Shown: in pieces, positions 1 to 11,479 of the stretch
How positions within the stretch are numbered: the first letter of the stretch is position 1
Layout: the number at the start of each line of letters is the position of its first letter
Assembly (NCBI GenBank): GCA_030710605.1
Contig: CP092870.1
Span: 17,336,684 to 17,400,683 of the forward strand
Length of the DNA stretch: 64,000 nucleotides
Direction: 5' to 3'
Source: Cordylochernes scorpioides
Taxonomy: Eukaryota; Arthropoda; Arachnida; Pseudoscorpiones; Chernetidae
Notes under the pieces: model-generated
Databases searched by the model: none
What the model was told of the DNA's origin: nothing
Seen by the model: only the letters and a program-made list of their open reading frames with translations
Position numbers and translations under genes: made by a program

Positions 1-616
1 TTTTTTTTAACATCACCACCTAACCTGTTCCATTTTTCCATAATTTTTTCACATAAATATATAAATCAAATACCTTATCTTAAAAATGTAATTGTTAAAA
101 TAAAACAGTTGTTGCAATAAAGTATTCAAGGTTAATAACAATTTTTACGCATTACTAATGCCATCTATATATCCTTCGTTCAACTAAGCGTTATTTTGTG
201 CAACATCAGCTTATAAATTGCCCGTAATTGACAATATACTCGCAAACTTTAGAAATATCCTAATACATATGCAGATTGAAGCGAGAAATTGTTCACTAGA
301 ACAAAGAACCGTCTATAATAGTACTTGTGTTAGGTAGCAAGAATAGCCAACTTTAGAAAAGATAAAACTTGGTATCTCTCCCAATGCAATTAGCTGATGT
401 CAGCTAACTCAATCAAAGCTATGCCCTCGCCGACCACCTGCATTATTGAATCCTTCTTCTCCCGCAATTAAATAATCTCCCAGTGTCGTGGCCTTTTTAC
501 TTAGAAAGATGGAACAATCGACTCGCAATAAATACGTCCACTTACAGTAAAATTCACTTCAATATTTAAAATTCTCAATCAGTTATCTGCAGAAATACTT
601 AGTTCTATTAAAAATA
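1..616. other. AT-rich DNA without recognisable gene
   Basis: No open frame of note and no repeat that recurs elsewhere in the window. A short run of T opens the window. I see nothing else to annotate. Confidence 0.6.
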
Positions 617-790
617 TTGGGATGGCCAGATATCACGGAACAAGTTAAATAAACGTTTAGTTTATTTTTGTTCCACTAGATGGCACTCTGTCATCTAGAG
701 ATGCTCATGTGAGCACGGTCAGGATATGCCTTATTTATTTTTAATATCAACTCCTGATATTTTTTATACGTTTTATTTTTATCATTTTTT
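617..790 (+). repeat. Family HH-A repeat, 3' part
   Basis: This is the 3' half of a repeat found many times in the window. Recognisable blocks are GGCCAGATATCACGGAACAA, the TTTGTTCCACTAGATGGC block, the CTCATGTGAGCACGGTCAGG block and the terminal ATATGCC followed by T/A-rich sequence. Longer copies near 16.3, 22.4 and 29.9 kb carry a hammerhead-ribozyme-like core upstream of these blocks, but this copy is truncated before it. No protein is encoded. It is probably a non-autonomous retroelement. Confidence 0.7.
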
Positions 791-1089
791 TCACAATTAG
801 TTTTATTTAAATATAAATTATTCTATATTCAGAACTTAGTTTTATATATCAAAATATTTAGAGCTCAACGTTTTTTCCATACTCTCCCTACTAAATTAAG
901 TGAATGTTATCATATTAGTAGAGATGAACTTGTATTTCTATTAGAGGATGTACCATTTTTAAAAGAGTGATTTTAGTGTTTTATTAAAAATAATATATAT
1001 ATATTTTTTTACAAATGATTTTTTTTCTATGTGTAAACTTTAAAATTTAGTAACAGCCCTTCATCGATGTTTCTAGGAAATACGGTTTC

Positions 1090-1270
1090 GTCTTAGAATA
1101 TTTTGATTAGTACCCAATCCCGACTGCCCTAAACGACTATCCAGTTACTATTTAGCGTCTTCGGGTTTCTAGGTCTAAGAGCAGTTTTCAGCAAGCCATA
1201 AGCACAAAATCCATTGAAGACAAGTCTGGGGATTTAGCAGGAATGTTCATAAAAGTGATGTACGAAATAC
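1090..1270 (-). pseudogene. Mariner-like transposase remnant
   Basis: On the minus strand one frame reads NIPAKSPDLSSMDFVL, which resembles the PARSPDLxPxDFFLWG block around the third catalytic acidic residue of mariner/DUF4817-type transposases. A stop follows within a few residues and flanking frames are broken. Only this block is convincing; I could not extend it to the HTH or the first two catalytic residues. It is a decayed fragment and its family is uncertain. Confidence 0.4.
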
Positions 1271-2700
1271 CGGTTTCATCTCACTTTTGGACCAGGTATT
1301 GACATTTTTAAAGTGAGGTATGGGTCATGGTTTTATTCTGATGTATCCACACGAATTTTATGTCATTTGGATACAAAATTGGGAACTTCCTTTATGATTC
1401 TTTCGGTTGGATTCAAAAGTCTTTTTCAGGCACCTTTTTTAAAAATAATATTTTCGCTTAATATCGTAGAGATATCAAACTTATCTTTGTTTTATTTTAT
1501 TTGAATGATTGTCACTTATAATTTGCACAGTAATAGCACAATATTTCTTTCATAATTTTTATAATTTAGGTGAATGAGTATTTATTTCTCGAAAAGACTA
1601 AAAAAACGTAACCTTTAACAAAATCACATTTATAATTTAAGGCATTTCATAGATTTAAAAATAGTTTTTTTAATGAAATATAAATCGAAATATCTGTTCT
1701 TTCGAATAAATAAAAACCAATCGAAACACGCGTTTCTTTCGCGAGCTATAGCGTTTCAAAATCATTCTTTTTAAAATGGAACTTTTTTTATGGAGACAAA
1801 GGAAATTTTATTCACACTTACTTATCTCGTGTGTCTCCAATATAGGTCACTGTGTATCAAATATCTTTCAGAGTTATTGTCTGAATCCCGATATACATGC
1901 TAAAAGGTAAAAAACATCCAAAGTTTTGTCAATGATTGAATTAGTCTACATTTTCATGATCTTTATTTCATCTTATCTATATAGATTGAGAATGAAAATA
2001 AAATTAGAAAATTATCAAAAAAATATGGAGTAAATCCTACTCTTGTTACTTCATTTTTACTTCTCATTAAAGTTTTAGCTCCAATTTAACACGAAACACT
2101 TTGTTATTTCATTTTACAGGTGCGCAGTGCGTGTTGACAAGGCTACTGTAAGCACACACCAAACCAGAGATTAGAAGCTATAAGAGGATTTTTCATTAAA
2201 AAATAGATTAGGACTTCTAATTAAACCCAAAGGATACAATTAAAAGCCACAATTTCGCTAGCCCTAATTAGCTCTAATAGATACCGTAATTATGGTGTTA
2301 GCAAACTCTTGCATTTGGGAAGCTGATCAATTCCTTATTAGAAGGTATATCTTTATATTTTATTGATTGTAATTCTTTCTTGTTTCATGAGAATGTGCTT
2401 GGCTTCTCCTTGATAGGTCATTCAATGTATGGCCTGAACCACTCTGTCGAGGTCCAACAGCCCGTAACTTGTTTTATTTTTATTGATGAACCAAGAATAA
2501 GTGAAAAATATCTTAAATTAACATTTTTAATTGGTATATCTATATGTATATACATAGCGTTTGTTTCATTCTTCGGAGGTCAATGTCTGATATTTCAACA
2601 TATTTCAACATGCTTTTTCTCTACCCATGGAATATAGGCAAAAAAATAATATTTTTAACTCAATTCTATTGACGTTATGAGGCACTGAGTTTGTTTTTGA
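1271..2700. other. No gene seen
   Basis: AT-rich sequence with short spurious frames only. One 28-base stretch at 2120-2147 is bracketed by a good splice acceptor and donor (see findings). Nothing else is supported. Confidence 0.5.
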
Positions 2701-2709
2701 AATATAAAT

Positions 2710-2825
2710 ATGTTGTAATACCTTGAAAAAGATTGGCGTTTAGTCATAACTGGAATATTGGTAAATAAATTATATTTTGATCCAATATATGCCTTTTGAT
2801 TAAATATATATATATATATATATAT
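2710..2825 (+). repeat. Family HH-B repeat, single copy
   Basis: A copy of the family that contains a hairpin around GGCGTTCAGCC (here diverged to GGCGTTTAGTC) followed by GAATATTGGTAAATAAATT, then GATCCAATATATGCC and a (TA)n tail at about 2804-2825. The hammerhead-like segment is 2719-2763. Other copies are near 22.0, 46.2 and 61.7 kb. The tail runs straight into the next repeat, which suggests insertion at a TA microsatellite. Confidence 0.7.
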
Positions 2826-3163
2826 TAAAATCAAAAAAGGCATGTCCTGACCGCGTTCACATTAACTTTTATATGGCAGAGCGCCATCTGGTGGAACAGA
2901 AATCAACCCAACGTTGATTTAACCTGTTCCCTGATATTTGGCCAACCCATTTTCTTGATAAATCAAGAAAGCCGTGTTTGTGGTTGACCTTTGACGTTTG
3001 TTGACATTTAGTTGATTTCTCTTCCACCAGATGTCGCTCTACCATCAAAAAGTTCATGTGAACGCGGTTGTGATATGCCTTTCTTGATTTTAATAACAAA
3101 AACCTGATATTTTTTTATTAATTTATTATTTTTGTACACACACACACATATATATATATATAT
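2826..3163. repeat. Family HH-A head-to-head inverted dimer
   Basis: Two HH-A tail segments face outward. The left arm runs on the minus strand, starting with the complement of GGCATGTCCTGACCGCG, and the right arm on the plus strand ends in GCGGTTGTGATATGCC. Both outer ends reach TA-rich tracts (2804-2825 and about 3145-3163). The centre carries ATCAAGAAA and GGTTGACC sequence but no intact ribozyme core. The inverted-dimer form recurs in other families here and is typical of PLE insertions. Confidence 0.7.
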
Positions 3164-3179
3164 GAAAACAATAGAAAAA

Positions 3180-3324
3180 TAAAAATTCTTGATTTATCAA
3201 GAAATTGGGTTGGCCAAATATCAGGGAAAAGGTTAAATTAACGAATAGTTTATTTCTGTTCCACCAAATGGCGCTCTGCCTTCTGAAAAGAACATGTGCT
3301 CCTGGTCAGGATATGCCTTTTTTC

Positions 3325-3331
<7 letters not shown>
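3180..3331 (+). repeat. Family HH-A repeat, 3' part
   Basis: Starts near TTGATTTATCAAGAAATTGG and proceeds through GGCCAAATATCAGGGAA and the GTTCCACCAAATGGCGC block to GGTCAGGATATGCC. It ends in a long (TA)n tract. Same family as 617-790. Confidence 0.75.

Positions 3332-3380
<49 letters not shown>
3332..3380. repeat. (TA)n microsatellite
   Basis: About 48 bases of perfect TA dinucleotide repeat between the HH-A copy and the Tc1 element, followed by a few CA units. It appears to be the landing site for both neighbours. Confidence 0.95.
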
Positions 3381-3386
<6 letters not shown>

Positions 3387-3389
<3 letters not shown>

Positions 3390-3433
3390 TGCGTGACATT
3401 GAAAATGGAACACCAAGAAATAGTGGCCAGAAA
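3387..3433. repeat. Tc1 left terminal inverted repeat
   Basis: Forty-seven bases, identical to the reverse complement of 4759-4805. The outermost motif is CACTGCGTGACATTG. Confidence 0.92.
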
Positions 3434-3530
3434 GTGATGAAACTCGGCAGACAGAGAGAGACTGGGACGAACAATAAGTGATCTTTATTTCAAAATGATA
3501 GTCATAATACAGAGCGAGAACGGCGTCGGC

Positions 3531-4562
3531 TTAGTAGCAAGTAGGACCACCGCGGACGGCGATGCACGCAGCAACACGTCTAGGTAGAGAGTCAATCAGA
3601 GAACGGATGGCGTCCTGAGGGATGGCTCTCCATTCCCTCTCAACCATTTGCCACAGTTCGTCTTCTGAACGCGGCTGTGGCAAGGCATGCAAACGGCGTC
3701 CAATGATGTCCCAGACGTGCTCGATTGGTGAGAGATCAGGAGAGTATGGTGGCCAGGGAAGCATCTGTACATCTTGCAGAGCTTGTTGGCTAATGCGAGC
3801 AGTGTGCGGTCGGGCGTTATCCTGCTGATAAAGGGCATTGGGTACCCCCTGAAGGTAGGGGAGTGTCACCGGTCGCAGCACATCATCAACGTATCGTTGG
3901 GCCGTCATAGTGCCCTGAATACGAAGTAAAGGTGACCTGGAATCATACGCGATTGTGCCCCAAACCATGATTCCACGTTGTCGCACGGTGGGGCGTTCCA
4001 CAATTGCTGCCGGATTGGACCTTTCTCCACGTCGACGCCACACGCGTACACGGCGACTATCACTGGACAAGCAGAAACGCGACTCATCTGAGAACACGAC
4101 CCTGTGCCATTCCGTCATCCACGTCGATCTAGCCCGGCACCATTCCAAACGTTGGCACCTATTCGGTGGGGTCAATGGCAGTCTTCTTAGCGGACGGCAT
4201 GAGTGCAAGCCATTAGCAACCAATCGACGGGAAATGGTTCTGGTCGAGATGGAATGAACTAGGGTGTCTTGCACATGTTGCAGGATGGCTGTACAGGTGG
4301 CTTGTGGGGCCGCCACTGCTTGTCGAAGGATACGCCGATCCACACGTGCTGACGTCACTCTGGTTGCACCGACATTCCTATAAATTGCCACATTTCCTTG
4401 TTCCAACCATCTTCTCCACAGTCGGTGCACCGTGGACGCACCAAGGTGTGTATCAGCTGCGATTTGACGTATGGACCAACCTGCCCTTTTCAGTCCGATC
4501 ACCATGCCCCTCGTAAAAGCGTCTGTCTGCTTGAACTGCCTCCGTTTACTATGACCTGGCAT
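3531..4562 (-). CDS. Tc1-family transposase, 343 aa, intact frame
   Basis: Cut-and-paste DNA transposase of the Tc1 branch. The N-terminus is a bipartite helix-turn-helix DNA-binding region: residues ~10-60 include GWSIRQIAADTHLGASTVHR, and a second HTH follows to ~120. The catalytic acidic residues sit in VVFSDESRF (D1), YQQDNARPHT (D2) and SPDLSPIEHVWD (E3). The length of 343 residues is normal and there is no internal stop. By my count 32 residues lie between D2 and E3 rather than the usual 34, because two residues are missing before LPWPPYSPDL. It is the only gene of the element and lies antisense to the window. It could be functional; activity cannot be judged from sequence. Confidence 0.93.
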   Translation of the reverse strand: MPGHSKRRQFKQTDAFTRGMVIGLKRAGWSIRQIAADTHLGASTVHRLWRRWLEQGNVAIYRNVGATRVTSARVDRRILRQAVAAPQATCTAILQHVQDTLVHSISTRTISRRLVANGLHSCRPLRRLPLTPPNRCQRLEWCRARSTWMTEWHRVVFSDESRFCLSSDSRRVRVWRRRGERSNPAAIVERPTVRQRGIMVWGTIAYDSRSPLLRIQGTMTAQRYVDDVLRPVTLPYLQGVPNALYQQDNARPHTARISQQALQDVQMLPWPPYSPDLSPIEHVWDIIGRRLHALPQPRSEDELWQMVEREWRAIPQDAIRSLIDSLPRRVAACIAVRGGPTCY

Positions 4563-4758
4563 TCTCTGTTATTACACGTGTCTTTTGACACAAGAACAAA
4601 ATTTCTACAATGATTTTCCTTGAAGAAATAACGACACGAATACTGTCCTTTCTGCAAGTTCCTTTCCTTATATCTTACTCCATGTGCGCACGAGAGCTGC
4701 GCATTTTACATCATTTGCATAACTCGGTTAGGCGCGTCTAACCTGAAATTTGCATAAT

Positions 4759-4805
4759 TTTCTGGCCACTATTTCTTGGTGTTCCATTTTCAATGTCACG
4801 CAGTG
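4759..4805. repeat. Tc1 right terminal inverted repeat
   Basis: Partner of 3387-3433; ends in CACGCAGTG followed by TATATA. Confidence 0.92.
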
Positions 4806-5212
4806 TATATATATATGTTATATTATTATATAGGTTCCATATAACACGATAAACTCTACTTATATTTATAAATTACCAAGGAAGAAATCCACCAGCTTTC
4901 AGAAAGAAGTGCAAAATAATCAGTGTGTATACAATAAAGGAAGAAAGTTTTTCCTAATAAATTTTATCTAATTTTTTAACTTTTAATTTGTAAAGAGAGA
5001 GAATAATATTATATAATAAAATATTAGTGCATACATTGGATTAATATAATTACGAATAATCGAAAAAAAATCATGATATCTTCTGTTTTTCTGAGTTTGG
5101 GCGACTTGGGATGGATTGCCGTCTGGAACCTTGGAATGGAAGGTTGATGTGATCTGTTCTATTGTCATTTCTACAAAAATATATTCTGTACTCGAAAAAA
5201 TTATTATATACA

Positions 5213-5387
5213 AGGTTGTCTCAAAAGTTCGTAAACACTTGCAAAAAATGAAATACCAATGTTATTCGCTATCATTCGCTGTTATGTATAATGTCTTTGT
5301 ATTATGTATAAAGTAATTGTGTATTATGTATTCACTGTAATAAAATCCGCCAAGTAATAAGAAAAATACGAAATTTTGAGACAACCT
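5213..5387. mobile_element. Short MITE with mariner-like ends
   Basis: A ~175-bp AT-rich segment bounded by near-perfect 20-base inverted repeats, AGGTTGTCTCAAAAGTTCGT on the left and its complement (two mismatches) on the right. GGTTGTCTCA is a common mariner-type terminus in arthropods. No coding capacity. The target duplication is not clear: CA lies on both sides rather than TA. Confidence 0.6.
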
Positions 5388-5624
5388 CAAAACATGTATT
5401 GCCTCCCGCACAATTAACAAAAATATAATTGTTTACCAAAACATGTTTGTGTTGTTAAAATTTCCACGCCAGGATAGAGAATACAGTCAATATGGCGACT
5501 CATTGTTTATATACTCTACAAGGGCCGATGATTGCTTTATGAAAATAAATCTAACAGAACTTATTACAACAAATGAAAGTATTAAGGCGCGAATGTTCCT
5601 TTTGACAAATAAATCAAACTTATA

Positions 5625-5720
5625 TTGTCCTTACTGCGATGAAAAATATATTGGTAAGGCTTGGTTCATCAGTGGTAAACTTTCCCAGCGGTTCCCCAAT
5701 TTAATCTACCATACCCCTCC
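5625..5720 (-). repeat. Family P fragment (decayed)
   Basis: Diverged copy of the palindromic family seen at 31.8 and 59.4 kb. It contains TGTCCTTACTGCGATG, CATCAGTGGT and CCCAGCGGTT followed by AATCTACC. Noncoding. Confidence 0.6.
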
Positions 5721-5734
5721 CCAGAAGTCCTCCT

Positions 5735-6030
5735 CTACGTGGTAGGCGGGAGAAGCAGCACAAGTAAGGGACTACCCTGTAGGGCGAAGTACAGTGGAGA
5801 CTTCGTGAGCCCCGAGCCGCTACGGTAACCGTGAACAGGGAACTCTGAAATGTGGCTGACTAACGGGGCAATAGCACCCCCCTTTCCATGGTGCAACAAA
5901 ATCATAAATTGACTTATACGAACAAGGCACCTCAGTTGGCCGATATTGTGATCAGGGTGCATGGACCGATCTGTTTTATCCATGGAAAAGACACCACCAC
6001 TATCTACCACACCGCTACTTTAGAGCTCTA
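5735..6030. other. GC-richer unidentified segment
   Basis: About 300 bases with markedly higher GC than the surroundings, containing GCCCCGAGCCGCTACGGTAA and TGGGGCAATAGC-like text. A frame on the minus strand (5735-6010) is open but resembles nothing I know and has no supporting motifs. It may be part of an unrecognised repeat or LTR. Confidence 0.35.
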
Positions 6031-6468
6031 ATACTGTATTGGATCATTCTGCTTATATATATTATACTGAAGGGTGGCAACACTACTGTGTTCGGTAAAA
6101 ATCTGGGAGCCTTGCAGAATGCTTCTTGGGTAATAAATGTAGAAACACTTCCGCAGAATGGCACCGGAAGAAACAACGTCAACAAACGGGACAAGCGTAT
6201 TCAGAACTGAAGGGTGAAATCTTAGAATTATTACATTCTATTAAAAAATATATATAAGAATAGAGAGATTTGATTATATTATGTATTGACAAAAAGACAA
6301 TTTCATAATTCAGTATTTATATTTGAGTTTTTATAAATATATATATTACTTTAACCTATTATTAATAGGTTTCATTGAAAAGGGTGCGACAGCGATTCAC
6401 AGAACGCCAGACTAAGCGCTAAGTTGAAAAATTTGAAGTAACTCCTGAATATTCGTTGTGAGGGTATA

Positions 6469-6898
6469 CAGGGTGATCCAAAAGTCCCGTACAACTTTAA
6501 AAATTAATAACTCCGCGAATATTTGCGCTAGAGCAATGCGGTAAACACCATTGTGTTCAGGATGCAATGGGATTTTTTATGGCAAATAATGAAAAATTCG
6601 AAATTGATTTTAGTTACAACTTTATTCGCTAGAGATGGCGCCCTACCAGAATCAGCTATTCAGCGGCCAAATTGTTTGATAAATTGAAATACGTATATAA
6701 ATGAACGACAGGTATTTTTACTTTTTGAATACCAGGAAAGAACCCTAATAATATCAAATGATAAATTAATAAAACACCATTTCGCCAAAAGTTAGAAGAA
6801 ATGGTTAACGATTTTTAAATACAATCTGAGATATGTAAAATAGGTATATGCAAATTAAAACATGTAGCAAAAAAAAAACTGATATTTTAGATGCGCTT
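6469..6898 (+). repeat. Left inverted arm of the 9.4-kb block
   Basis: Homologous, with scattered differences, to the reverse complement of 15426-15844. Shared text runs from the CAGGGTGATCC end through AATATTTGCGCTAGAGCAAT and AAACACCATTTCGCCAAAAG to a shared GATATTTTAGATG-like inner edge. Confidence 0.85.
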
Positions 6899-7649
6899 TG
6901 CTGGAATCCTCTCAGCTATTTATATTTCGAAAATAATAATTTTCTATTTTTTTAAATTCAACTCTCTCTCTCAGTATCGATTATATTTATTTTAATTCAT
7001 TTGAAAAATATTTATCTTTCTCTGATGATTTATTTTACTCTGGAATGCCGTTGTTGTTTTTGTCGTGTCCAATAAAGAGCCTCAGATTCTTTTCGTTTGG
7101 CCAACAAAAAATGTCCAATTTATATACACATATATTCTTACATAATGAGACTTTGAAAAATGCAAATGATCTTCATCTATTTACATGCCCAACACATCTC
7201 CACCCTTAATAATACTCCAGTCGATCTAGGGGTTTCCTGGCTCTCTGAGGTCTAGGACTGCGGACGGGCACTTGCACAGCGGCAGCCTCCAGTTTAGGAG
7301 TGCGAGAGGGCACGTGCACAGCAACAGGCCCTGGTATAGGAGTGCAAGAGGGTACGTGCACAGAAGCAGTCTCCTCCTTGTTTCCTGATGCAACCTCTGG
7401 AACCTCCTCTTCACTTTATTTCTGACTTCCACCTACCAGCTTCTCTCCTGATGTTCGAGGAAGTATAAAATTTCTTGTCTCCACTTGTTTCTTTCTCACA
7501 GGTCGCAATTGATTGATATGCCTCTTATAAACGACGCCCTCGCAACTTATAAGGTAGTGACGGTAGCTCAATAATTTCAAAATGGTACCTTTTTACCGTT
7601 TAGGTCCAGTTGCATAGTTGCGGAAATAAACCTCGCAACCTGTAATAAA

Positions 7650-10277
7650 CTACTCCTGCCTTCTTATGGCCTCATGAAATACCTCTCGCGGAATTCCCAT
7701 CTTGGTATTAAATTCGAGAATCTTGATCTTAAACTTCTCTTCATTAGCAGTTCCGGCGGGGAAATTCTTTATTACAGTTTGGGGGAATGCTCTATGAGCA
7801 AATAGGAAACTTTGTAGATTCGTCTCTAAATCATCCTTCCCATTATTCTTTCTCAAAAGGTTTTTAAACTCTCTTACATATCTCTCAGATAAACCATTTG
7901 TACTAGGATTATACGGACTGGTCTTAGTGTGCCGTATACCATTCATTTTGGTAAATTGCTCGAATTCACCGGAGACAAACTGTCTTCCGTTATCTGTAAC
8001 AAAATATTAGGGCAATCCAATTCTGGCGAGAATTTCTCTAAGATGACTTATAATCGTTTTTCTGGTAATATCTTTGATGATTAAAATTTCTATCCACTTT
8101 GAGTATGCGTCCACGAGAACCAAACACATTCTTCCTATGAACGGACCCGCTAGATCAAGATGAAGTCGATGCCACGGTTTTTCGGGCCAAGTCCATTCCG
8201 AGATGGTAGCCGGGGGCATGCTTGCCGATTCTTGGCATACTCTACATTCTCTAGTTAACTCCTCGATGTTACTGTCTATGCCTGGCCACCAGAAAATACC
8301 GTCTGGCAATCATCTTCATTTTAACAATCCCCATGTGTATTTCATGCAAGTCATTTAAAATTAAAGATCTTAATTTTTGGGGAATTACCACTCTTTCACG
8401 CCATTGAAGACAACCAAACTCCAAACTTAATTCCTAATTGATCTTATAATGAGGAGCTAGTGGGTTTTCTCTCGGTACCCTTGTGAATTTCTACACACAG
8501 TTGCCTTCTCTAACATTCCTTAATACTATAGACAGTATTTTATCTTGGGGCGTCTTATTAGCCACCTCCATAAAAGAGAACGGTACCTCATTCGACTTCC
8601 TAAGAAGAAGTACATGGTCTTCATCAAGAGACTCCCTGACACTCGATTCTAAAGGAAGACGTGACAATGCGTCAACTTTGGAATTATCACTAGTTTTCCG
8701 AAATTCCACAGTATAATTAAATGCAGCTAATTTTAAGGACCCTATTTTAATTCTGGATAATGCACATATGGGAATTGGTTTATGAGGTGAAAATATATGA
8801 ATTAAGGGAGGTTGTCTGTGACCAATACAAATTTTCGTCCCAGTAAGTATTGTCTGAATTTCTCAACGCCAAAAGTTATGCTCAACGCTTTCTTTTCTAG
8901 TTGAGAGAAATGTTTTTCCGCTTCAGTTAATGTTCTAGAAGCAAAAGCTATAGGGCATTCTTCCTTTCTATCATTTCTATGACTCAGAATTACGCCTAGT
9001 CCATATTCCATTAATAATGATTTACATTTTTTAAATAACATTCGATATTTTTTCGTCCAATTCCATCTACAATTTTTATTCAAAAGTTGATAGAATAGCG
9101 CTAAAATGTTCGCTATATTCTCTTTATGAATCTATAATAATAAATTAAGAGTCCTATGAAAGATCTCAATTGCGAAACATTCTTTAGGTTCAGGCGCCTC
9201 TATCACCGCTTTAATTTTATTTCATAAGGGATGCAGTCCATATTCATCCATTTTAAACCCTAAATATTTCACCGAATTCGTTTTAAATTTACATTTATAT
9301 CTGTTTAACTTTAAACCTTTTTCTAGCAATCATCTAAACACTAGATCCAACTTTTGTTCATGATCTTCAAAGTATTTTCCTGCAACCAAAATATCATCTA
9401 TGTAGCAGGCCACACCTGGCAAATCAGAAAATAGGCCTTCCATAATCCTCTGAAATTTATTTGGTGCTACCGCTACGTCATATGGTAGTCTTTTATAAGA
9501 AAACAACCTTTTTGTTGTGTTTATATCAACAACAGCTTTGGCTTCTTCCGCTAACATTACTTGTAAGTAAGCCTGTGATAGGTCTAGAGTCGAAAGTACG
9601 GTGCTTGTAGATAATTTTGAAAAGATCTTATCGATCGATGGAATGGGATACCTATCTAATTCTATTGCTTTATTAGCTGTACATCTAAAATCACCACATA
9701 TCCTTACACTACCATCCTTTTTTGATGCCGGTACTATTGGAGCGGTCCAATATGCATGAACTATAGGTTATAAAATGCATGAATTCACTAAACGATCAAT
9801 TTCATTCTCTACTTTGTTTTTTAGAGAGAAAGGTAAACTTCTGGCCTTACAAAACACAGAAGTCACATCCTTTTTTAAATTAAAATTTATTATAACGTCC
9901 TTTAGACAGCCCAAATCTTTGTTAAACAAATCTGCATACCTATCCATCAAATTTGTATTTATTTAAATATATTTCTATTATATTCATTATTAAAAATTTT
10001 AATGCTAAACAATATAGAATAATCAAGTTTCAACTGTTTAAACCATTCCCTTCCTAATAAAATTACCTGGATATTTTTCATTTACAACTATTAATCGTAA
10101 ATATTGGTTGGCTTCTTTTACAAAAACATTTCTTTGATCTATAATCTCTATTGATTTACCACAAAAAGATTTTAATCTTAAATTTGTTGGAAATAATCTT
10201 TTACCTTGCCAATAATTCTTATAAATATCTTTAGGTATTAATGTAACTGGACTTCCTGTATCTATTGTAAAGCACAA
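7650..10277 (-). pseudogene. Gypsy pol remnant: PR, RT, RNase H, INT pieces
   Basis: Pieces lie in correct pol order on the minus strand. Aspartic protease with FTIDTGSPVTLIPK (10038-10277). RT N-terminal part (9768-9950), then RT core with LFSYKRLPYDVAVAPNKFQR and the YIDD catalytic motif in CYIDDILVAGK (9330-9557). RNase H with PIAFASRTLTEAEKHFSQLE (8802-9083) and its end DALSRLPL (8491-8709). Integrase zinc-finger end and core with CRVCQES, LDLAGPF and VDAYSKWIEI (8007-8309), then NPSTNGLSERYVREFKNLL (7650-7946). Stops and frameshifts separate all pieces, so it is inactive. Confidence 0.88.
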
Positions 10278-10569
10278 AGAATAATCATCAACTGTAAAAT
10301 TTATTGTGGCATCAGTTTCGCCCTGTACAGAATATATAGAGTCCTCTTGTACAAATTTACATCCTCACATTCTTTTACTAGCTTTGCAGACCCTAATTAA
10401 TTGACCCAGTTTATTACATTTTAAAACAAGTCTTTGTTCTATGAGGTAAAACAGATGCCACGTGTGAATGTCTTTCACCACATCTATAACACACTATTTT
10501 GCCTTAGCCACTTTGCCTGAAAGGCCTATACTGCGCCGTACTATTATTGTACTCACCCTTTTTATCCTT

Positions 10570-10941
10570 TCAATTCACAGGGGATATCTTGGCCACTAAT
10601 TTATATTGTAATTCTCTTGTATTTATCTCCGCCAATTCAAACGAGATCTCCACTGCAAAAACTTTATCTAGGGTGACATCGTCGTCCTCTTGTAGTAGCT
10701 TCTTTTGCAGGATTTCCGACTTGATTCCAGCCACAAAACGGTCTCGCATCATGGTTCCCAACATATGGACGAAATTACAATTTATTGCCAAATGTTTCAA
10801 TTCTCTAAGATATTTCGAAATTGATTCTCCTTCCTGATTAATTCTCTTTAAAAATCTGCATCGCTGTGGTATCACTTTCTTCTTTGGATCCAAATGCAGC
10901 TTAATTCTTTGAATGATAGTATCATAGGGTTGATCTTTCAT
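10570..10941 (-). pseudogene. Gypsy gag remnant
   Basis: A 123-residue open stretch typical of Gypsy gag, with FLKRINQEGESISKYLRELK and a MMRDRFVAGIKSEILQKKLL block (the RDRFVxGIxxxxxQxxLL signature). Downstream frames near 10440-10500 suggest a decayed CCHC knuckle. It packages element RNA when intact. It is interrupted before the protease. Confidence 0.8.
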
Positions 10942-11479
10942 TAGACCAGGAATAAAATGTCGTTTCCCTGCTTCAAAGTTTCAGAATCTGGTAGCGAGGT
11001 AAAAATCAGCACTTTAATCTCCTCCTTCAGATGTCAAAAAGAAAGCCTCAAATTTTTGTACAAAAAGATCGAAGTGTCCTCCACTGGGCTATAGCATCTA
11101 AAAGGTACTATTAACTTTGAACTTGTCATGTTGATCTTTTCTACTCCTTTGTTTTCTTGATCCAGATAGTTTAAAAGATGTAATCTTAAACCATTTTCCT
11201 ATTTTTCCTCTCCATAATCCGAGAGTCAGATTTGTTTAAAAGATGTAGTTGTTATACTTGCATAGACACCGTTTTCCTCAGCTTTTTACTGGCTCTGTAG
11301 ATCACGCATCCTCGTCGCCACTTTTGTTGTGTCGTAATTAGACGTACAAGAACTCAAACTTGACCATGGCCAACAGCAAATGTCCAATTTATATATACAT
11401 ATATTTTTACATAATGAGGCTTTAAATAATACAAATAATATTCATCTATTTACATAAACAACAGTTAATATATAACGAG

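Larger units (their letters stand above)
3387..4805 (-). mobile_element. Tc1-like DNA transposon, apparently full length
   Basis: A 1.4-kb element with 47-base terminal inverted repeats that match perfectly by eye: 3387-3433 and 4759-4805, outer end CACTGCGTGACATTGAAAAT. The right end is followed by TA (4806-4807), the expected Tc1/mariner target duplication. The left end is preceded by CACACA and TA units, so that side is blurred by the microsatellite. The single gene inside is open. The interior is clearly richer in GC than the surroundings, which fits a recent arrival or horizontal transfer. Confidence 0.92.
7050..11462 (-). mobile_element. Decayed Ty3/Gypsy LTR retrotransposon
   Basis: An old, full-length-type element on the minus strand. 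The 5' LTR is at about 11326-11462 and the 3' LTR at about 7050-7195. Both begin (minus strand) TGTTG and share GTAAATAGATG and the TGGACATTTGCTG/TTTGTTGGCC blocks, but they have diverged. A primer-binding site TGGCGACGAGGATGCGTGAT lies at 11301-11320, just inside the 5' LTR, and a polypurine stretch AAGGGTGGAGA precedes the 3' LTR near 7200. Gag and pol are in the usual order but broken by many stops and frameshifts. Confidence 0.85.

Noticed and set aside
3332..3380. CRISPR or tandem array
   Set aside because: It is a simple TA dinucleotide repeat in a eukaryotic genome.
4398..4613. Plus-strand frames across 3.6-4.6 kb
   Set aside because: They are shadows of the Tc1 transposase on the opposite strand.
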